Below, piece after piece: positions 19,028 through 31,469 of a stretch of 64,000 nt of DNA (position 1 is its first letter; each line of letters begins with the position of its first letter). A program made the position numbers and the translations under genes. Source of the DNA: Triatoma infestans (taxonomy: Eukaryota; Arthropoda; Insecta; Hemiptera; Reduviidae). The stretch spans positions 102,877 through 166,876 of the forward strand of contig JAAEAF010014925.1 in assembly GCA_011037195.1 (NCBI GenBank), read 5' to 3'. The notes beneath the pieces were generated by a model. The model saw only the letters and a program-made list of their open reading frames with translations. It did no database searches and was not told the origin of the DNA.

Positions 19028-20930
19028 TACTTTAGAGTAATTGTAATTTATATTTTGAAATAAATTTATTTATTATTCACAGACAAGGAAAAAGCTTGGG
19101 ACGGCAGGAGCTTGAAAAGCTTTTAGAACGGCTTTTAAATGTACTTTTATGTTAAAATGGTTTAAATTTTCTATGGCAAATCCCTGATAGCTAATACTGT
19201 CAATATTTAATATAAATCCTTTAATAAAATATTTAAACTTCTCATGAAAATTTGCAGAATAAATTTAATATTTTATCATCACTTGGAGCCATGTCAATGA
19301 TTAAGAGAATCCGCGATGGAGATTAATGAAAAAAAAATGTAATATCACTGATGAAGAAATGCCTATGGGATTAACCGCTGCGTATCTGGGAGTGACACAA
19401 AATACGACCCTGGTAGGGAGGCATATTATTCACACAATACATAAGTAATTATAACATGTTTTGGGGATTCATATTTAGGGAAATGTTTTAAATTTTTCTA
19501 ACGAAACCACACTTTTTAATAATTTTTTAAATAAAATTTAATTCTTGAGACCATATGTGTTGCTACATGAAATTTCAGAAACCAATGGAGTAGTTGATTG
19601 TATTTCAATTAAATATGTAATCATTATCCAGACAAAAGTTGAACTCTGCCCAACCACTTGTAAGTTAATTCTGAGATGGTGTTTAATTTATATATATTTT
19701 TTTTTTCACAAATGTTTGATTAGTTAAATTAAGTAACCATAGGATCAGCCGACTTTAGTTGTGAGAGTGTATTAACAAATAGGGATATAGAAAATGGTAC
19801 TTTTTGTAGTTTGCTAATTATAAAAAGCATTTCAGTGTGTTATCACACAGACACACACTACTAAGTTCTAATCATCACACAGTCATACGCAGTATTTTAG
19901 GATCTAATTAACACAAAGACATACACAGTATTAAGATTTTATTCACCAAGAGACAGACACAATACCAAAGTTTAAATAACACTCACTCTAAATTGTTCTT
20001 TCTTTAAAAAAGCAGCTCTCTCCGATTCTTTTTTATTTAATATATTTCCCATGTTTTTCAATGTTTTTTTATTTAATTTAATTATCGTTTACATATTCGG
20101 CCATCTTGGTCTTAAATTGTCATCAATTTATGATGTACTCCCGTACGTTATGTGGCAGTTTCACTGACACTTCCTCACTCTTCTTTTCAGTAATTTTCAA
20201 TATTAGGTTAGAGTCTTGTATAAATTCTTTAATTTTCAAGCAGTACAAAAACACAGTTAATTTAGCCAACACACAGCTCAAGTTTTAAGAAATCATACAG
20301 ATTTATAATCAAGTTGAACACATCAACTGCACTCGAACATTTTTCTTGTGCAAACTGCCTACCCATATTATATTATTTTTTTCTATCTATTCTTTTGTTT
20401 GTTTTCTGTTTTTTTTTTTCACTGACTTCCTATATTAACTAATCATATGGATAATAATTGTTTACAATTAACATGTATTCCATATTCATTACAATTCTGC
20501 TTCAGATTTTGTGATTCATGTCTACATACTAGTAAACGTAGTAGTAGATTAAAGTAATATTATCTGGGAAAAGTATTGTAGGTGTATTGTATTTAATTAC
20601 ACAAGGGCATGAAAGTAGCTTCGCATAGATATTATACAAATTTATCACTAAATACAATAAATAAAATTGCCGAAAGTGCCATCACTGTCGTAACTCCAGA
20701 TTATTTACACAAGTAATTGTAATATTAATTTTTCAACTTACAATTGTTCATCACTGATTTTGATTTTATTTGTTATCACACAGAAAGATACTAATCAAAT
20801 TTGTTTTTTTTTTTTAATTTAATTATCGTTTACAGGTGACTTTTTATTGGCGAGGTTTTAAAGTTTGATTTATTTATTTTTGTAAAAAAATAATATAAAA
20901 AGAAATATTGCATTGATTTTTCTTCAAAAT
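19028..20930. other. A+T-rich DNA; weak 48-bp tandem motif at 19845-19990
   Basis: No gene recognised. Around 19845-19990 a motif with ACACAGACAnACACAGTA is repeated about three times with divergence. The remainder shows only homopolymers. Confidence 0.5.
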
Positions 20931-20945
20931 TATATTATTTGTAAA

Positions 20946-21996
20946 GGAAACATACTGCAGCGATATTTCTAGACATAGCCGCTGCATTCGACACAGTTTG
21001 GCACTCAGGACTACTCTACAAACTCAGACACACAAACGCACCTGACTACATTACTCAAATCATAGGATCTTTTTTAAGGGACAGAACATTTCAGGTAAGA
21101 GTCAACAACACATATAGTACTAGACGCCAAATTCTCGCGGGACTACCGCAAGGTGCAATCATCAGTCCTATACTCTTTAACCTTTACTGTTCGGACATAC
21201 CTGAACCAACTTCAGCTACTTTAGCCACATACGCAGATGACACAATGATAGCCTCAACTAACGAGAACATTGACCAAAGCATCACTGACTTACAAACAAG
21301 TATAGACATCATTACAAAATGGTTCCAAAAATGGAAGCTACGTCTCAACATCACTAAAACAGAAGCAAAATTTTTTCTCTTCGGAGATTTCAAAATGAAG
21401 ACCTTCGGCGACTAAAACTAAACAACCAGGAAATACCCTGGAAACCGAAGGACCAAGGAGTGCGCTATCTTGGTGTAATCCTTGACACCAGAATCACCTG
21501 GAGACTACACATTAACAACAAACTACAACAAGCATACAGCCGACTGAAACAGTTATATCCACTTATAAACAGAAACACACCACTCAAACACTCCTGTACA
21601 GTACTTCTTTATAAGACGCTTCTCAGACCTCTGTTGACATACGCTTGCCCAGTCTGGATAACTGCCAGCAACACACTGACGAAACGACTTCAGACATTTC
21701 AAAACAAAGTACTCCGAATTGCTTTAAGAGCCCCTTGGTTCACCATAAACACACAAATACACAGAGAACTAGACATTACAGATATTCACACACACATGAC
21801 TAAATTAACAGATAACTTCTGCCTCACACTTCACACATTATCCTCAACGTCCCGCTACAACATAGGGGAACCTACTCACTCTAGAAGACTGCAACCGCGA
21901 CTCTACCAAAATTTATGAAATAACATATTTTACCACTAATCTCTATGTGTAAAGCTCTTGGTGAGCTGGCCCATATTACGATTTGTAAATAAAAAA
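20946..21996 (+). pseudogene. 5'-truncated jockey-like LINE (RT) with 14-bp target duplication
   Basis: Flanked by ATATTATTTGTAAA at 20932-20945 and 21997-22010. The product starts mid-RT: FLDIAAAFDTVWH, LAGLPQGAIISPILFNLY and ATYADDTMIAS (catalytic YADD, 21230-21241). It loses frame near the T run at 21370 and continues as VRYLGVILDTRITW, LLRPLLTYACPVW and so on to a stop at 21918. An A-rich tail precedes the right duplication. Clean duplications and a single main frameshift suggest a young, dead-on-arrival insertion. Confidence 0.9.
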
Positions 21997-22039
21997 ATAT
22001 TATTTGTAAAATCAGCCCCACTTTACCTACTTTATATAC

Positions 22040-22652
22040 AACTTTTATTATATACAAAGATTTTTTCGAAACTTTCTTTACAATCCATACACATAAATAC
22101 TTATCACTTTATTTGAAACAATTTCTCTGGAAATGAATGGTTTTAGCTTTCTTAAAAAGTACTACTTCAGTACCATGTACAACAACATCTACATAATATT
22201 AATCTACACACATTTGAAGCATTACTTCAATTTTAAAATTTTATGAAAGTCAATTAATCGAATGGGCGATTTTTATAAAAATAGGTTTTTTTTTGAGTTT
22301 TTTTTTTTTCATTTCCTCAAAAACACTCAGAAACGAGTTCCTTTTAAACTTGGAATACTAATTGTCTGTAAAAAGTTGATTTTTAGCAGGTTCTGCGGAA
22401 TTAGTGGCGATAAATTTCTATTGTAATATTATGGTGGTTAGTTGTATGTTATTGGCGCACTTACTTCTGGGCTATAATGTATAATCATAATTCTACCAGA
22501 CTGGGTAGTAGGTACTCGTCCCCCTACTACCTCTACAATAATACTTCTGCCAGTACTACAAGTATCTCTATTTGTCCCCAATTATATCAAGAGAAGACGG
22601 TGTATCCATAGAAAAAGAAAGTCATATGAGCCTTTCATACCAGATTTTTCAT
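22040..22652 (-). repeat. Dispersed repeat D, diverged reverse copy
   Basis: Reverse-oriented blocks: ACACATAAATACTTATCAC, TTTCATTTCCTCAAAAACACT, GTAGTAGGTACTCGTCCCCC, and the inverted 5' end TTTCATACCAGATTTTTC near 22630. Confidence 0.45.
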
Positions 22653-22659
22653 TTGAATT

Positions 22660-24000
22660 TTGTCATAAAATTAGTAACATTTAAAGAAAGTAACTATAAA
22701 CAAAAATTGCTTTGTTAATTTACAAAAAAAACTATTGAAATGAAAGTTATTGTTTAATTTATAGAGATATATTTTTAGCTCCATAACTACAGTTATGGAA
22801 AAATATATTGTATGGCCAACACAAAGCAGTAATTCTTTTTTATCTGAACAGAATCAATATATAGGAGGACTATACAGATAAAGAAATATGCCAAAAATAG
22901 CAATTCGGCCAATGTTTACAAAAGCAATAATATATTGCTGTCTCTAGAAAAACCTTTATTAAAGTATGTAGTATCAATTTATTAAAAAAAAAAAAGTTTA
23001 TTCCGCTCCTTTTTTTTATCACTTTCCAGTTACTACACTGGTGAAGATTAAATAATAAATTTGAAATTTCTAAATACATTTTTATAGTTACATATGTTGT
23101 AAATTTACAGTATTAACAGAGAAATGCAATCTAAAAAACATGTTACCCATATTGCTATGGTAATAATATTCGTGCTTTCATTAAAAAAGAACGGTTTAAG
23201 AGTACAGTATTATTCATTTCTCATGATATTCTGCTTATATTCATCGTTTCCCCCCCGCTCGCCGGTCAGTTCTGCAGCCTCCAGTTGTTAGTGCTCTATT
23301 TATATAATATATATGTATGTGTTGTTTTTTTTTTGTCATAACACATAAAAATGAACTGTTGTCAGAATTAACAGGTTAAATAAGTGTTCGAAAATAAATG
23401 ACTCACCAATTTTTTTATACAACTTGAATAAAAATAATTGTACAATAACATAGAATGTTTATCTTATATATTAACATTCAAAGCAATATCTATCAATATC
23501 CATTCATATACTATAAAATTATAAATAGAATCTTCTTGAAGTTTTTTCATAATTAAGAAACATTCTTGGTAATTAAGAGTGAACACTTAATAGTAGTGCA
23601 TGCAATTTTATTAAACAATATATATATTATATTATAAAGCCTATTTTAAATGGTGGGAAAAACACATTATTTCACAATTCGTTTATTTTATTTAGCCATT
23701 GCAATGATAACACCGAAAAATGTTCATTTCTTCAAAACTAATCCAGTTTCCAGAGCTACAGTCCTCTTAGACGACCTAATATTCCTTTGCCATATCTAAT
23801 AGACGATGCAATTTTTACTCTCATTGCAGTCATTGAAAATGAAGTGCTAACTTTAGCAACTTATAGTGTGCTACAATCGAAATGGAATAAGTAAGTATGT
23901 AGAGAAAGAAGAAATGCAAAAATAAATAGTTTTGAAAAATATTTTAAGTGAAATAATTTTGGCAAAAATAATGTATTTTAGAGAGTCAGGTATTGTAATT
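22660..24000. other. A+T-rich DNA, no recognisable feature
   Basis: Homopolymer-rich; a small C-rich patch (CCCCCCCGCTCGCC) at 23250. No family recognised. Confidence 0.5.
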
Positions 24001-24002
24001 TA

Positions 24003-24438
24003 AGGTCATTGCTGCTAAAGAGACAAAGGCACAGGAATCCGTTAGGATAATAACAATGCCACTTGTCCAACTGTTTTGTAAGAGAAAATCCCCCGTTAGA
24101 GAGGGCGTTCTTTACACAATCTGCATTCTGCTTTCAAACAAGGACAGTCTGAGCTAGACATTTCACCAGAACATTTCAGGACTGTGCCAGTTATAAGTTA
24201 AACATAAGAGTTTATTCCAACTAGTTCCAGTATACTTATAAGCATATTGCTGTGTTATTGAATAGCATTTAAATATCTTTAAAGAATATATTTAATTTAA
24301 TCTACCAGTGTTTTCTTAATTATTCTTATTACTTCTCTCTCTTAAAACATACAAACACAAGCCCTTTTAGTAAACCGCTCGTGCTACAGCAACTACTACC
24401 ACAAACACACAACAACTCAACACACCAATAACATTTCA
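24003..24438 (+). repeat. LTR-like repeat E, copy 1
   Basis: Shares an ordered series of blocks with 37905-38300: CTGCATTCTGCTTTCAAA, GGACAGTCTGA, TTCTCTCTCT...AAACATACA, CACAAGCCCTTT and a terminal ACACCAATAACATTTCA. Layout and ending suggest a solo LTR; no primer site follows. Confidence 0.4.
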
Positions 24439-25330
24439 GTATGTAGTAACTTTAAAGGCAAGGCAATCTCCTTCCACCTCTAGTCTCCTAACTTGTCACA
24501 TTCACACTACCCGAATATCCTTGAGGTGCGTGTTCTTCTAGTTGAAAAAAAATGCCAGTGTGCAGTGAATGAAGTGTAGTACTTTTTTTCTGGGAGTTCC
24601 AGTAATAAGTAAATTTTCCCCTCACGCTCTTCACGATATTTATATTTATCAAATAGGTTAACAGTTTCCACTTATGTAGATAATGTTACAGCTGTTGTAA
24701 AAAAAAATATAAAATAACACAGAGGAAAAACTAAATTCCTAGAATACTAGAAAATTTATATCATCATTTTATCTGTTTTCCACGTCACGTTAAATATATT
24801 TGTTTGTTTTCATGCTATTTTCTACTTCTGGGAAAAGTAAGTGATGAATTTGTTTACAATGATCAGAATGTTAGCCAGTTTACTATTTCTAGTTTCTAAC
24901 GATATAGTGAGGAGCATGTTTTAGTCGGCAACACATCATGATGACCCACCTGTTGATAATTAGTCGTCTCTGTTTGCCTGGGGATGGTAGTTCGGGGATT
25001 GTCTACGTCTCTATTATTAGCTGATAATTTAGTTCGGATAGTTTCGATTATCACAGGTTAATGTAATAAAAGGAAGTTAATGTTATTCACAATGGAAGAA
25101 GTTAATAAAAAGGTTTTTAATTTTTTTTTTTTTTTTTTGACCTGTGCTATAAATTGTACAAATAATCATGATTTAGAGATACATATTGATTATAAATAAA
25201 TATTAAAATAACTTTTTTTAATCAATTTTGAAGTTTACTCTCGCAATATATTGCTAGTAAGATCGTGCAATAAACTACAAACTAATTTAGAAAGCATTTT
25301 TTCAAATTTTTTGCATTTTATTTCCTTTTA

Positions 25331-25545
25331 CACCTAATAGAAGCAGAATTGCGATCGTGTCATATTTTCCGGAAGGAAATACATATTTTAAGAACCTTGA
25401 TTTTCCCTTCAATTGCAGGTTGCAATGTCTATTATTTTTATTTGATACTTGGGGGAAAAAAAGAAGTATTAATTGATTTTAAAATTTATTTCTGCAGTTC
25501 TGAGCCAGAGTTGATCTTAAGCTCCCAAAGAAAATAGCATGCCAC
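25331..25545 (-). repeat. Repeat D terminal fragment
   Basis: GCGATCGTGTCATATTTTCC and AAATACATATTTTAAG are the inverted 3' terminal block of repeat D. Confidence 0.45.
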
Positions 25546-25933
25546 GATGAAAGTTTTCGATATTACGATTAAAGTTACCGAAAAAAATTGGTAACTTGCA
25601 GGAAAGCGGTAAATGCGAAATTATTAATTTTTTTTTTTTAGCTTTTAGTCTTGATATACTAGTAATACATTATTTTCACTTTTATTCTTCCAAGAAGAAA
25701 GAAGTTGCTTTTATGGAGATTCTGGGCATGGGTTTATCAACGATCTAATTCAATGGGCAGAATGCGCGAGTGTAAAGCTATGAAGATTCACAAATTGATA
25801 AAGGAAGCGAAGTTTATTAATATTTTCGAACCCGAATAAACTGAAGAGTAGTTCATTAAAACATAACAAAAATCAAAATACTTACAACTAGAGGGAAAAA
25901 TGTTTCACATGTAACCATTTGTCATTATCCATT

Positions 25934-26430
25934 TGTTATTATTATTATTATTATTTATTATTATTTGTCTGTGAGGAGGGACAAAACCCTACGCTATCCA
26001 AAGTACCACTGGGCCCATATAGCTACCCCAAGAAAATCAACAACAAACCGTGTCGAGAACAAATATCCAGACCGGGTCTTACCCATGTAAGATTCACCGC
26101 ATTCCGAACAAATCGGACAATAACCCTAATGGGAAATAGCCTAAGCTTTTCAACGGACATTCTATTCCGACCAAGGGTAATTTCCTCACAACCCAAGGAA
26201 TCTGTCATAAGATGGATGAGTGTTTCTTCCATTGTCTCACAGACTCTATACAAGGGATCCGGCATGAGTTCCCATTAGGTAGAGGTGTCTCCTTAAACCA
26301 TAATGTCAAATAAGGGATCCAACCAGATGCCTGAGAGTGTTTCACGAAAAACATGGCAAAGTCTCACTGATAGCCCTTCCACAACTGTTGATTTAAGACC
26401 ATATCGAACCAACAATGAGAATAACATTCA
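25934..26430 (-). pseudogene. I-like LINE 3' end with (TAA)n tail, reverse orientation
   Basis: The minus strand reads ...ETLIHLMTDSLGCEEITLGRNRMSVEKLRLFPIRVIVRFVRNAVNL, closely paralleling the 3' end of the LINE at 43953-45325 (EETPIHLMNDCLGCEV, MPVEELRLFPLKF). The tail is a TAA microsatellite (25934-25966 as TTA on plus), typical of I-type elements. Homology to the longer copy can be followed to about 26430. 5'-truncated and frame-broken. Confidence 0.75.
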
Positions 26431-27230
26431 CACAGTAATCAGGAGCGCATCTACTGATATAATGGATTTGTTAGATGGAGAGAATTGGTTTTGTTTGATG
26501 AGTTAAGAATAAGGCTTGTTTAACACTGGTTAACTATTATATTAATAAATTAGACACAGAGTGGTATGAGAATGACACGTAGCGATTGGATGTACTGAAC
26601 TGATTTCAACTGTGCTTATGGTCTGTCCGTCGCTATATTTATACAGCTTCTCCCACTCCAGTCCGAGAGAGTGGTTGAGCTTCTCTTTGCTATCTTTGGT
26701 TGCTGTTTGCTCTCTTGCTGTTACACTGATTCAGAATAAATGTCTTTATAATATTTATTTTACTTCACTTCTTTTGGACTTAAAATAACCAGGAAAATCG
26801 CAAATATAGAACCTTGCGATGGTTCTGAATTCTGTATATCCCTAAGGGCTGTTGCATAGGCTTGGCGCCTCATCGAGGGTTTTAGGGAATTTTATTAGCA
26901 ACTGACGCCTTTATTAAATCTTTACCGGATTCAATCAAGGCTCAGGTCCAAAATAAAACTATTGCACGTTTTGGCATTTGCAGGAGAACGTATAAAGGAA
27001 TGTAGTTATTTCTGAAAAATGTTGGGCTGGAGTTTCTTAATCATTTCAAGATTGTAATTTTGGCTGGATGAAAAGCATAATTATTACAAAGATCTCTTAA
27101 ATCTAAATTAAAATAAGTTATGTTCTAAAAAAAAAAACTAGAATATGCAATCATTGCACCTGGAGGAGACATAAATTTAGAATTGATTTTGTAATTGTGT
27201 AAGTTTGCATTTTGAAATTGAGTTTTCAGG
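26431..27230. other. No gene; possible LTR-like promoter at 26530-26760
   Basis: The segment with GCTATATTTATACAGCTTCTCCC followed 110 bases later by AATAAA resembles an LTR, and in base order resembles the leader of the array unit (TTATATACAGGTTCTCCCC). No primer site was seen. Confidence 0.3.
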
Positions 27231-27500
27231 GAAAATTCAAATTTTGATATACCCTTAGCACGAAAAAAAAAATTATTTTTAGTGTGACGAGAATGTATGA
27301 ATCTATGTATGTATGTATGTATGTATGAATGTATGTATGTATGTATGTATTGTATGTATGTATGTATTGTATGTGTGTGTGTGTGTGTGTGTGTGTATGA
27401 AGTGTGAGTGTATCTATGAATGTAAATAGTATAGTTCAAAAAATGAAAACAATAGAAAGTTCAAACTTAATATTCCGTTTGAGTACAACCGATTTAAAAT
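27230..27500 (-). repeat. Repeat D fragment with expanded (ATGT)n/(GT)n
   Basis: The inverted terminal block of repeat D (TTTTCAGGGAAAATTCAA...; GAAAGTTCAAACTTAATATTCC) surrounds an expanded ATGT/GT microsatellite at 27303-27405. Confidence 0.55.
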
Positions 27501-27519
27501 GTACTATGCTGCTGAAATA

Positions 27520-28255
27520 GAAAATTGCTCCCATGATTTTTTTGTTAAACTTACTTTGCATATTACACATGCAGGATTATCATTTTTATTTGAATATTTT
27601 TCTGAAAAAAATTCATTTTTAAGAACAGTTCTTCTTAATAAAGCATCTCGATTAAGCGGTAACCCAGGGTGTTCCCGGGAGAACATTTGTCGGTCGGGAC
27701 TTTACCAAGGGTCCAGGGGGCATATGTGCTGGCGAGGAATTACATTAGTACTAATCTTTGAAATGAAAACAGAAATCTAACTAATCCTCACACTATTTAA
27801 TATTAAATTTTCAGAATAAAGACAAATGAACAGTAGTATTATAAATTAGTAGAATAAATTAAAAATCTAAAGTAAGTGCTGAACATTATCATTATATTAG
27901 AAATTAATTATATATCTGACCTTGTGCTTTCATCTCAAATATATCAAATATAGGATAGATTAATTAAAACCAATAGTTGAAACAAATGTTATGTACCAAT
28001 ACCATTTCATTTCTTAAATTAACTTCCGTTTAACCACCATTTCAAAATATTCGCATTTAAACACCTACCTATTTCAACATGTTTAATGAAATAACTGCAA
28101 GAATTTCGTGTTTATAGACAACCAGTTTACCAAATATAATTCAAGCACAAATTAATTTTTTATTTCATTTGAAGGGGGTTATTTATATTTAAGAAAATAA
28201 CAAAAAGATTATTCATTTTTGTAAACTTTAAATTTTTTTTTTGTAATATAAAAGA
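27520..28255. other. A+T-rich DNA, no recognisable feature
   Basis: Nothing beyond chance ORFs. Confidence 0.5.
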
Positions 28256-28680
28256 CTAACTTTATTTTTTAATTAAACTAACAATATTTTATTGATTATT
28301 AGAATTAGAATGGTGCAGGGCGGACTCAAACCCAGGCACTGCAGCCTCCCATTGAGGCTTATTGTGCCAACCCCTTGAAACCTACTAAAGGAAGCTTCAT
28401 GAGGTCCAGAACCTTTCCCACCAGTCCTTCTTGGAGTACGATTTCTTCCGGTCTCAACGTGTCCAAGATCTCGTACCGCAATCTGCCGATTGCAACGCAA
28501 TCAAACAGCAGGTGAGAGGCCGTCTCATCCTCCTCCTGACACAGTCTGCACAAGGACTCCACATTCACCAATGCCACCTTGTGCAGATGTTTCTTGAACC
28601 TACCATGCCCAGTAAACAGGCCCGTTATCAGAGAAATCTGATACCTGTTTAGACCCAGGGTGTCTCTGGTTCTTGATTAT
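28256..28680 (-). pseudogene. LINE 3' end (RNase H-class, CCHC tail)
   Basis: The minus-strand product reads TRDTLGLNRYQISLITGLFTGHGRFKKHL, then LCRLCQEEDETASHLLFDCVAIGRLR: a C-x2-C...H-x4-C zinc-finger-like tail found at the C-terminus of jockey/I/R1-type ORF2 proteins. It is followed by VGFKGLAQ and a stop, then a T-rich (poly-A complement) stretch. 5'-truncated. Confidence 0.8.
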
Positions 28681-28746
28681 TATATATTATTAAAACTGGT
28701 GAAATTTCACTTTTATAAAGACTAAAAATCGACTAATTAATATTTC

Positions 28747-28860
28747 ATCATCATCATCATTCAGCGGCACTACAACTCATTGCTGTCTTGGCCTCCTCAA
28801 CCAGTTTCCGCCAATCAGTTCTGTTCTGTGCGGCTGCTTTCGAGTTCGTGATAAGTTTAT
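28747..28860 (-). pseudogene. RTE-like LINE C-terminus with (TGA)n tail
   Basis: The minus strand reads AAAQNRTDWRKLVEEAKT, the conserved end of RTE-type ORF2 (xDRxxWRxLVEEAK), followed by a stop within a run of TGA repeats. Very short relic. Confidence 0.65.
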
Positions 28861-29224
28861 TAGCTTAATAGTATAATTAACTGGTGCATTATTTTACAGA
28901 CTGAGGAAGGAAGTTACAATAAGAAATTTGAGGAAGTTGATATAAGAAATTGTCAATAATATCTATCTATTGACCACTTTTCTATTAATCCGAGATTTTT
29001 ACTCAGTTACCTAACATAAATATAAAGATGGTGAAGATACAGATTGATTAGTACCCATCCAGCTAGTACTTGAAGTAATTACATTGTAATACTGAAGAGA
29101 GCGCAAATAGCAGTGACAAACCCCAATAACATTTGAAATCTAACTCAAAGATTCCTCAGAACATCTGAAAAAATCAATTATTCCTAGAAAAATGTATCCA
29201 ATAAAAGTAATAGACATTTATGTG

Positions 29225-29600
29225 TGTAAATAAAAATGCTATTACGCAGATGATGTGCTGATATCAGCTCGCTCTTGAGCAGCGCAATTAAGGGCTTTTT
29301 GAGGAATTGGAAAAGGCTACGACTAAAGTGGGGTTACAAATAAATCATGAGAAGATGGTATATACATGAGGACAACAATAATTTCCAAGAAGAATGGAAG
29401 AAAATGTGTGTTCCAAAAAGGTTGTTGGTGGAAGGAAATCCGGGAGGGAGCTGCAGAAAAGGACGTCACCGATTGAGATGGCTGGGAGATTTGGAGAATA
29501 ATTGAAGAGAATCGGAGCGAGAAGATGGAAAAGACACGCCTAGGAGTAGGATTGTGGAGGCTCTTGTTGTAGGACCTACCAAGGGTAGCTGCTGGATAGG
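29225..29600 (+). pseudogene. RTE-like LINE fragment around the YADD box
   Basis: YYADDVLISAR (YADD at 29243-29254) is the catalytic RT motif, followed in broken frames by FEELEKATTKVGLQINHEKM, a pattern typical of RTE-like elements. It then jumps to GGRKSGR...KRIGARRWKRHA, normally much further downstream, so an internal deletion is likely. Confidence 0.65.
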
Positions 29601-29750
29601 TAGATAAAATACTATGTCTAAGGAAAATTGTTGGAGCCGTTTTCAAGAAAATCGCGAAAAACTAAATAAAAAAAATTCAGTATAGCCTTACTGAGTCATC
29701 AGAGATATTTTCCGTGGATGCCCCTGCTGCTTTTTGTGGTCATCGACTCC
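29601..29750 (+). repeat. Repeat D fragment, then half of a hairpin element
   Basis: GTTGGAGCCGTTTTCAAG and ATCGCGAAAAACT (repeat D) are followed at 29697-29748 by CAGAGATATTTTCCGTGG...TTTGTGGTCATCGAC, the left arm of the array hairpin insert. The right arm is absent. Confidence 0.6.
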
Positions 29751-29759
29751 ACAACAGGA

Positions 29760-30700
29760 AGTTTTTTGTCAAACAGTGTTAAGTAACTATGTTACTTACT
29801 GAATCCATTCAGTAGATGGATTCTGACCAAAAACCTTCTTGTGTATGTGTAATTTGAGTCTTCCTGGGTTTTCCGTTTTCGTGATATTTTAAAATTCAGA
29901 ACATTGCTAAAAACAATTTTTCATAATTTGTATTCATAATTTTTCAAACATGAATACATTATAATATTACCGGTGAAAAAAAAAAAAACTCCCTTCTAAA
30001 ATTTGTCATGAACGAATAATTTCGCTTATAGCGCAAATGAAAAGTAAAATATTACAGCGCACAAGTTTATTCTGAAAAATAATCAGCATAGTATAAATTT
30101 TACTAATCGATTTATAGAAAAGTAATCACAGACAATATTTTTATAGGTGTCGAATATCAGAGAAAGTTGAATAGTGGGTTAAATTGATTTTTCAATTTAG
30201 CGCCATGGGGGCGGCTAGCCAGTGGACGTCCTACTGGCGCCTGCTGAGTGGTTGGTTAGCTGCATTCACCGCTCCCAATAGCCATGTTCCTCCCATTTAC
30301 TGATTACTTTTCTAAATAAATAATCCATTTTTTATTATGGTGAGAAATGGATACAAAAAACTGATGTATTACGCCTAATTTTTTTTTTTTTTTTTTTTTT
30401 TTTCAGAAGCTTCGTCCCTATAATTTGCTACCATATTACAAGTGCTTTCCTAATTTTTTCTATATACGACGAAAAGCAATTATTATTGACAATGCTTGTA
30501 ATTATAATTGCTTTCAGTCATCCAACAGGTAATCTCAGGAAACTACACTCTACATTTCAATGAGTATATCAATCATACAATTTTATCAGGCGGCGAACTT
30601 CATAATGCTCGTTAAAAGATGTATTTGTAAAGAATTTAATTAATATTGTTTTAAGTTCCGGTTTTAGCTGTTTTGGGTGTTGAATGTTTTTTTTTCATTT
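29760..30700. other. No gene recognised; poly(T) at 30378-30403
   Basis: A slightly G+C-richer patch at 30200-30300 (GCGGCTAGCCAGTGGACG...) has no identified match. Confidence 0.4.
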
Positions 30701-30871
30701 ACTAAGCAAATCAGTAATTTTTTCTTTCCTACTGCTATAGGAGGGTGTATCAAATCTTCGAAATTGAGTTTTCTACGGAACACATCCGATGTTTCTCAAA
30801 TACGTATGTAAACAAATATCTCAAAAAACGAAAAATCATAGAAAACTCAAACTTGATACTTGATACACCAT

Positions 30872-31154
30872 CAGAGAATATTTTCCGTGATAGCCTGCTT
30901 CTTTTTGTGGTTATCGACCGGTTTCGGGCGTTCGCCCATCATCATTATGTTTTTGTCAAAATTTAGTTGCAATAACATTGTTTTGTCCAAACAATAGTTG
31001 CTCTGTGCAAGTCTGTGTTATCACACTGTTTTGACAAAAACATTCTGATAATGGGCGAGCGCCCGAAACCGGTCGATAACCATAAAAAAAAAATAGGCTA
31101 TCACAAGATTAATCTCTCTGATGCTTTCCAGTTCTGCGGAACCAACCACAACAA
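30872..31154 (+). mobile_element. Dispersed hairpin element with its own 12-bp target duplication
   Basis: Flanked by TTGATACACCAT (30860-30871) and TTGATACATCAT (31155-31166), 11 of 12 identical. Arms match those of the array inserts (CCGTGATAGCCTGC, TTATCGACCGGTTTCGGGCG and inverted), with a longer spacer. The right end GCGGAACCAACCACAACAA matches the right end of the array insert. This independent insertion shows the hairpin is a mobile unit and not merely part of the array LTR. Confidence 0.85.
31041..31078 (+). ncRNA. Hammerhead-like core in the dispersed hairpin element
   Basis: CTGATAA (one departure from CUGANGA: the G before the last A is A), extra T, GGGC/GCCC stem II, GAAA, ACCGGT, C, then GATA. 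The changed core G predicts loss of cleavage. Confidence 0.4.
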
Positions 31155-31469
31155 TTGATACATCATATCTGAAAAGAAAGTTTTCAGTGAAAATGCATCA
31201 ATCCAGAAAATGCGTCTTAACTGACGCAAATTTTTTTTTTTTTTTTTGAGTTTTTCACGATTTTCTCGAAAACAAGTCCATATATTTTCTCGAAACTTTT
31301 ATACTGACTACACCCACACATAAATACCGTTAATATGAAACATATAGTCAGGAAAAATTAATTTGTGGTGGGGTTGAAGGGAAGCTGCAGCGTTAAATAT
31401 TTCTCTAAGGTGCCACTTCACTATAATGTATGATTCTAATCACCTACGTAATATTATCGAATACTAAAA

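Larger units (their letters stand above)
30720..31440 (-). repeat. Repeat D, reverse copy interrupted by a hairpin element
   Basis: Terminal block at 30745-30859 (TTCGAAATTGAGTTTTC, GAAAAATCATAGAAAACTC) and internal block at 31230-31440 flank the insertion at 30872-31154. Confidence 0.6.

Noticed and set aside
27125..27439. 104-codon minus-strand ORF
   Set aside because: Largely translation of the ATGT/GT microsatellite in a repeat D fragment.
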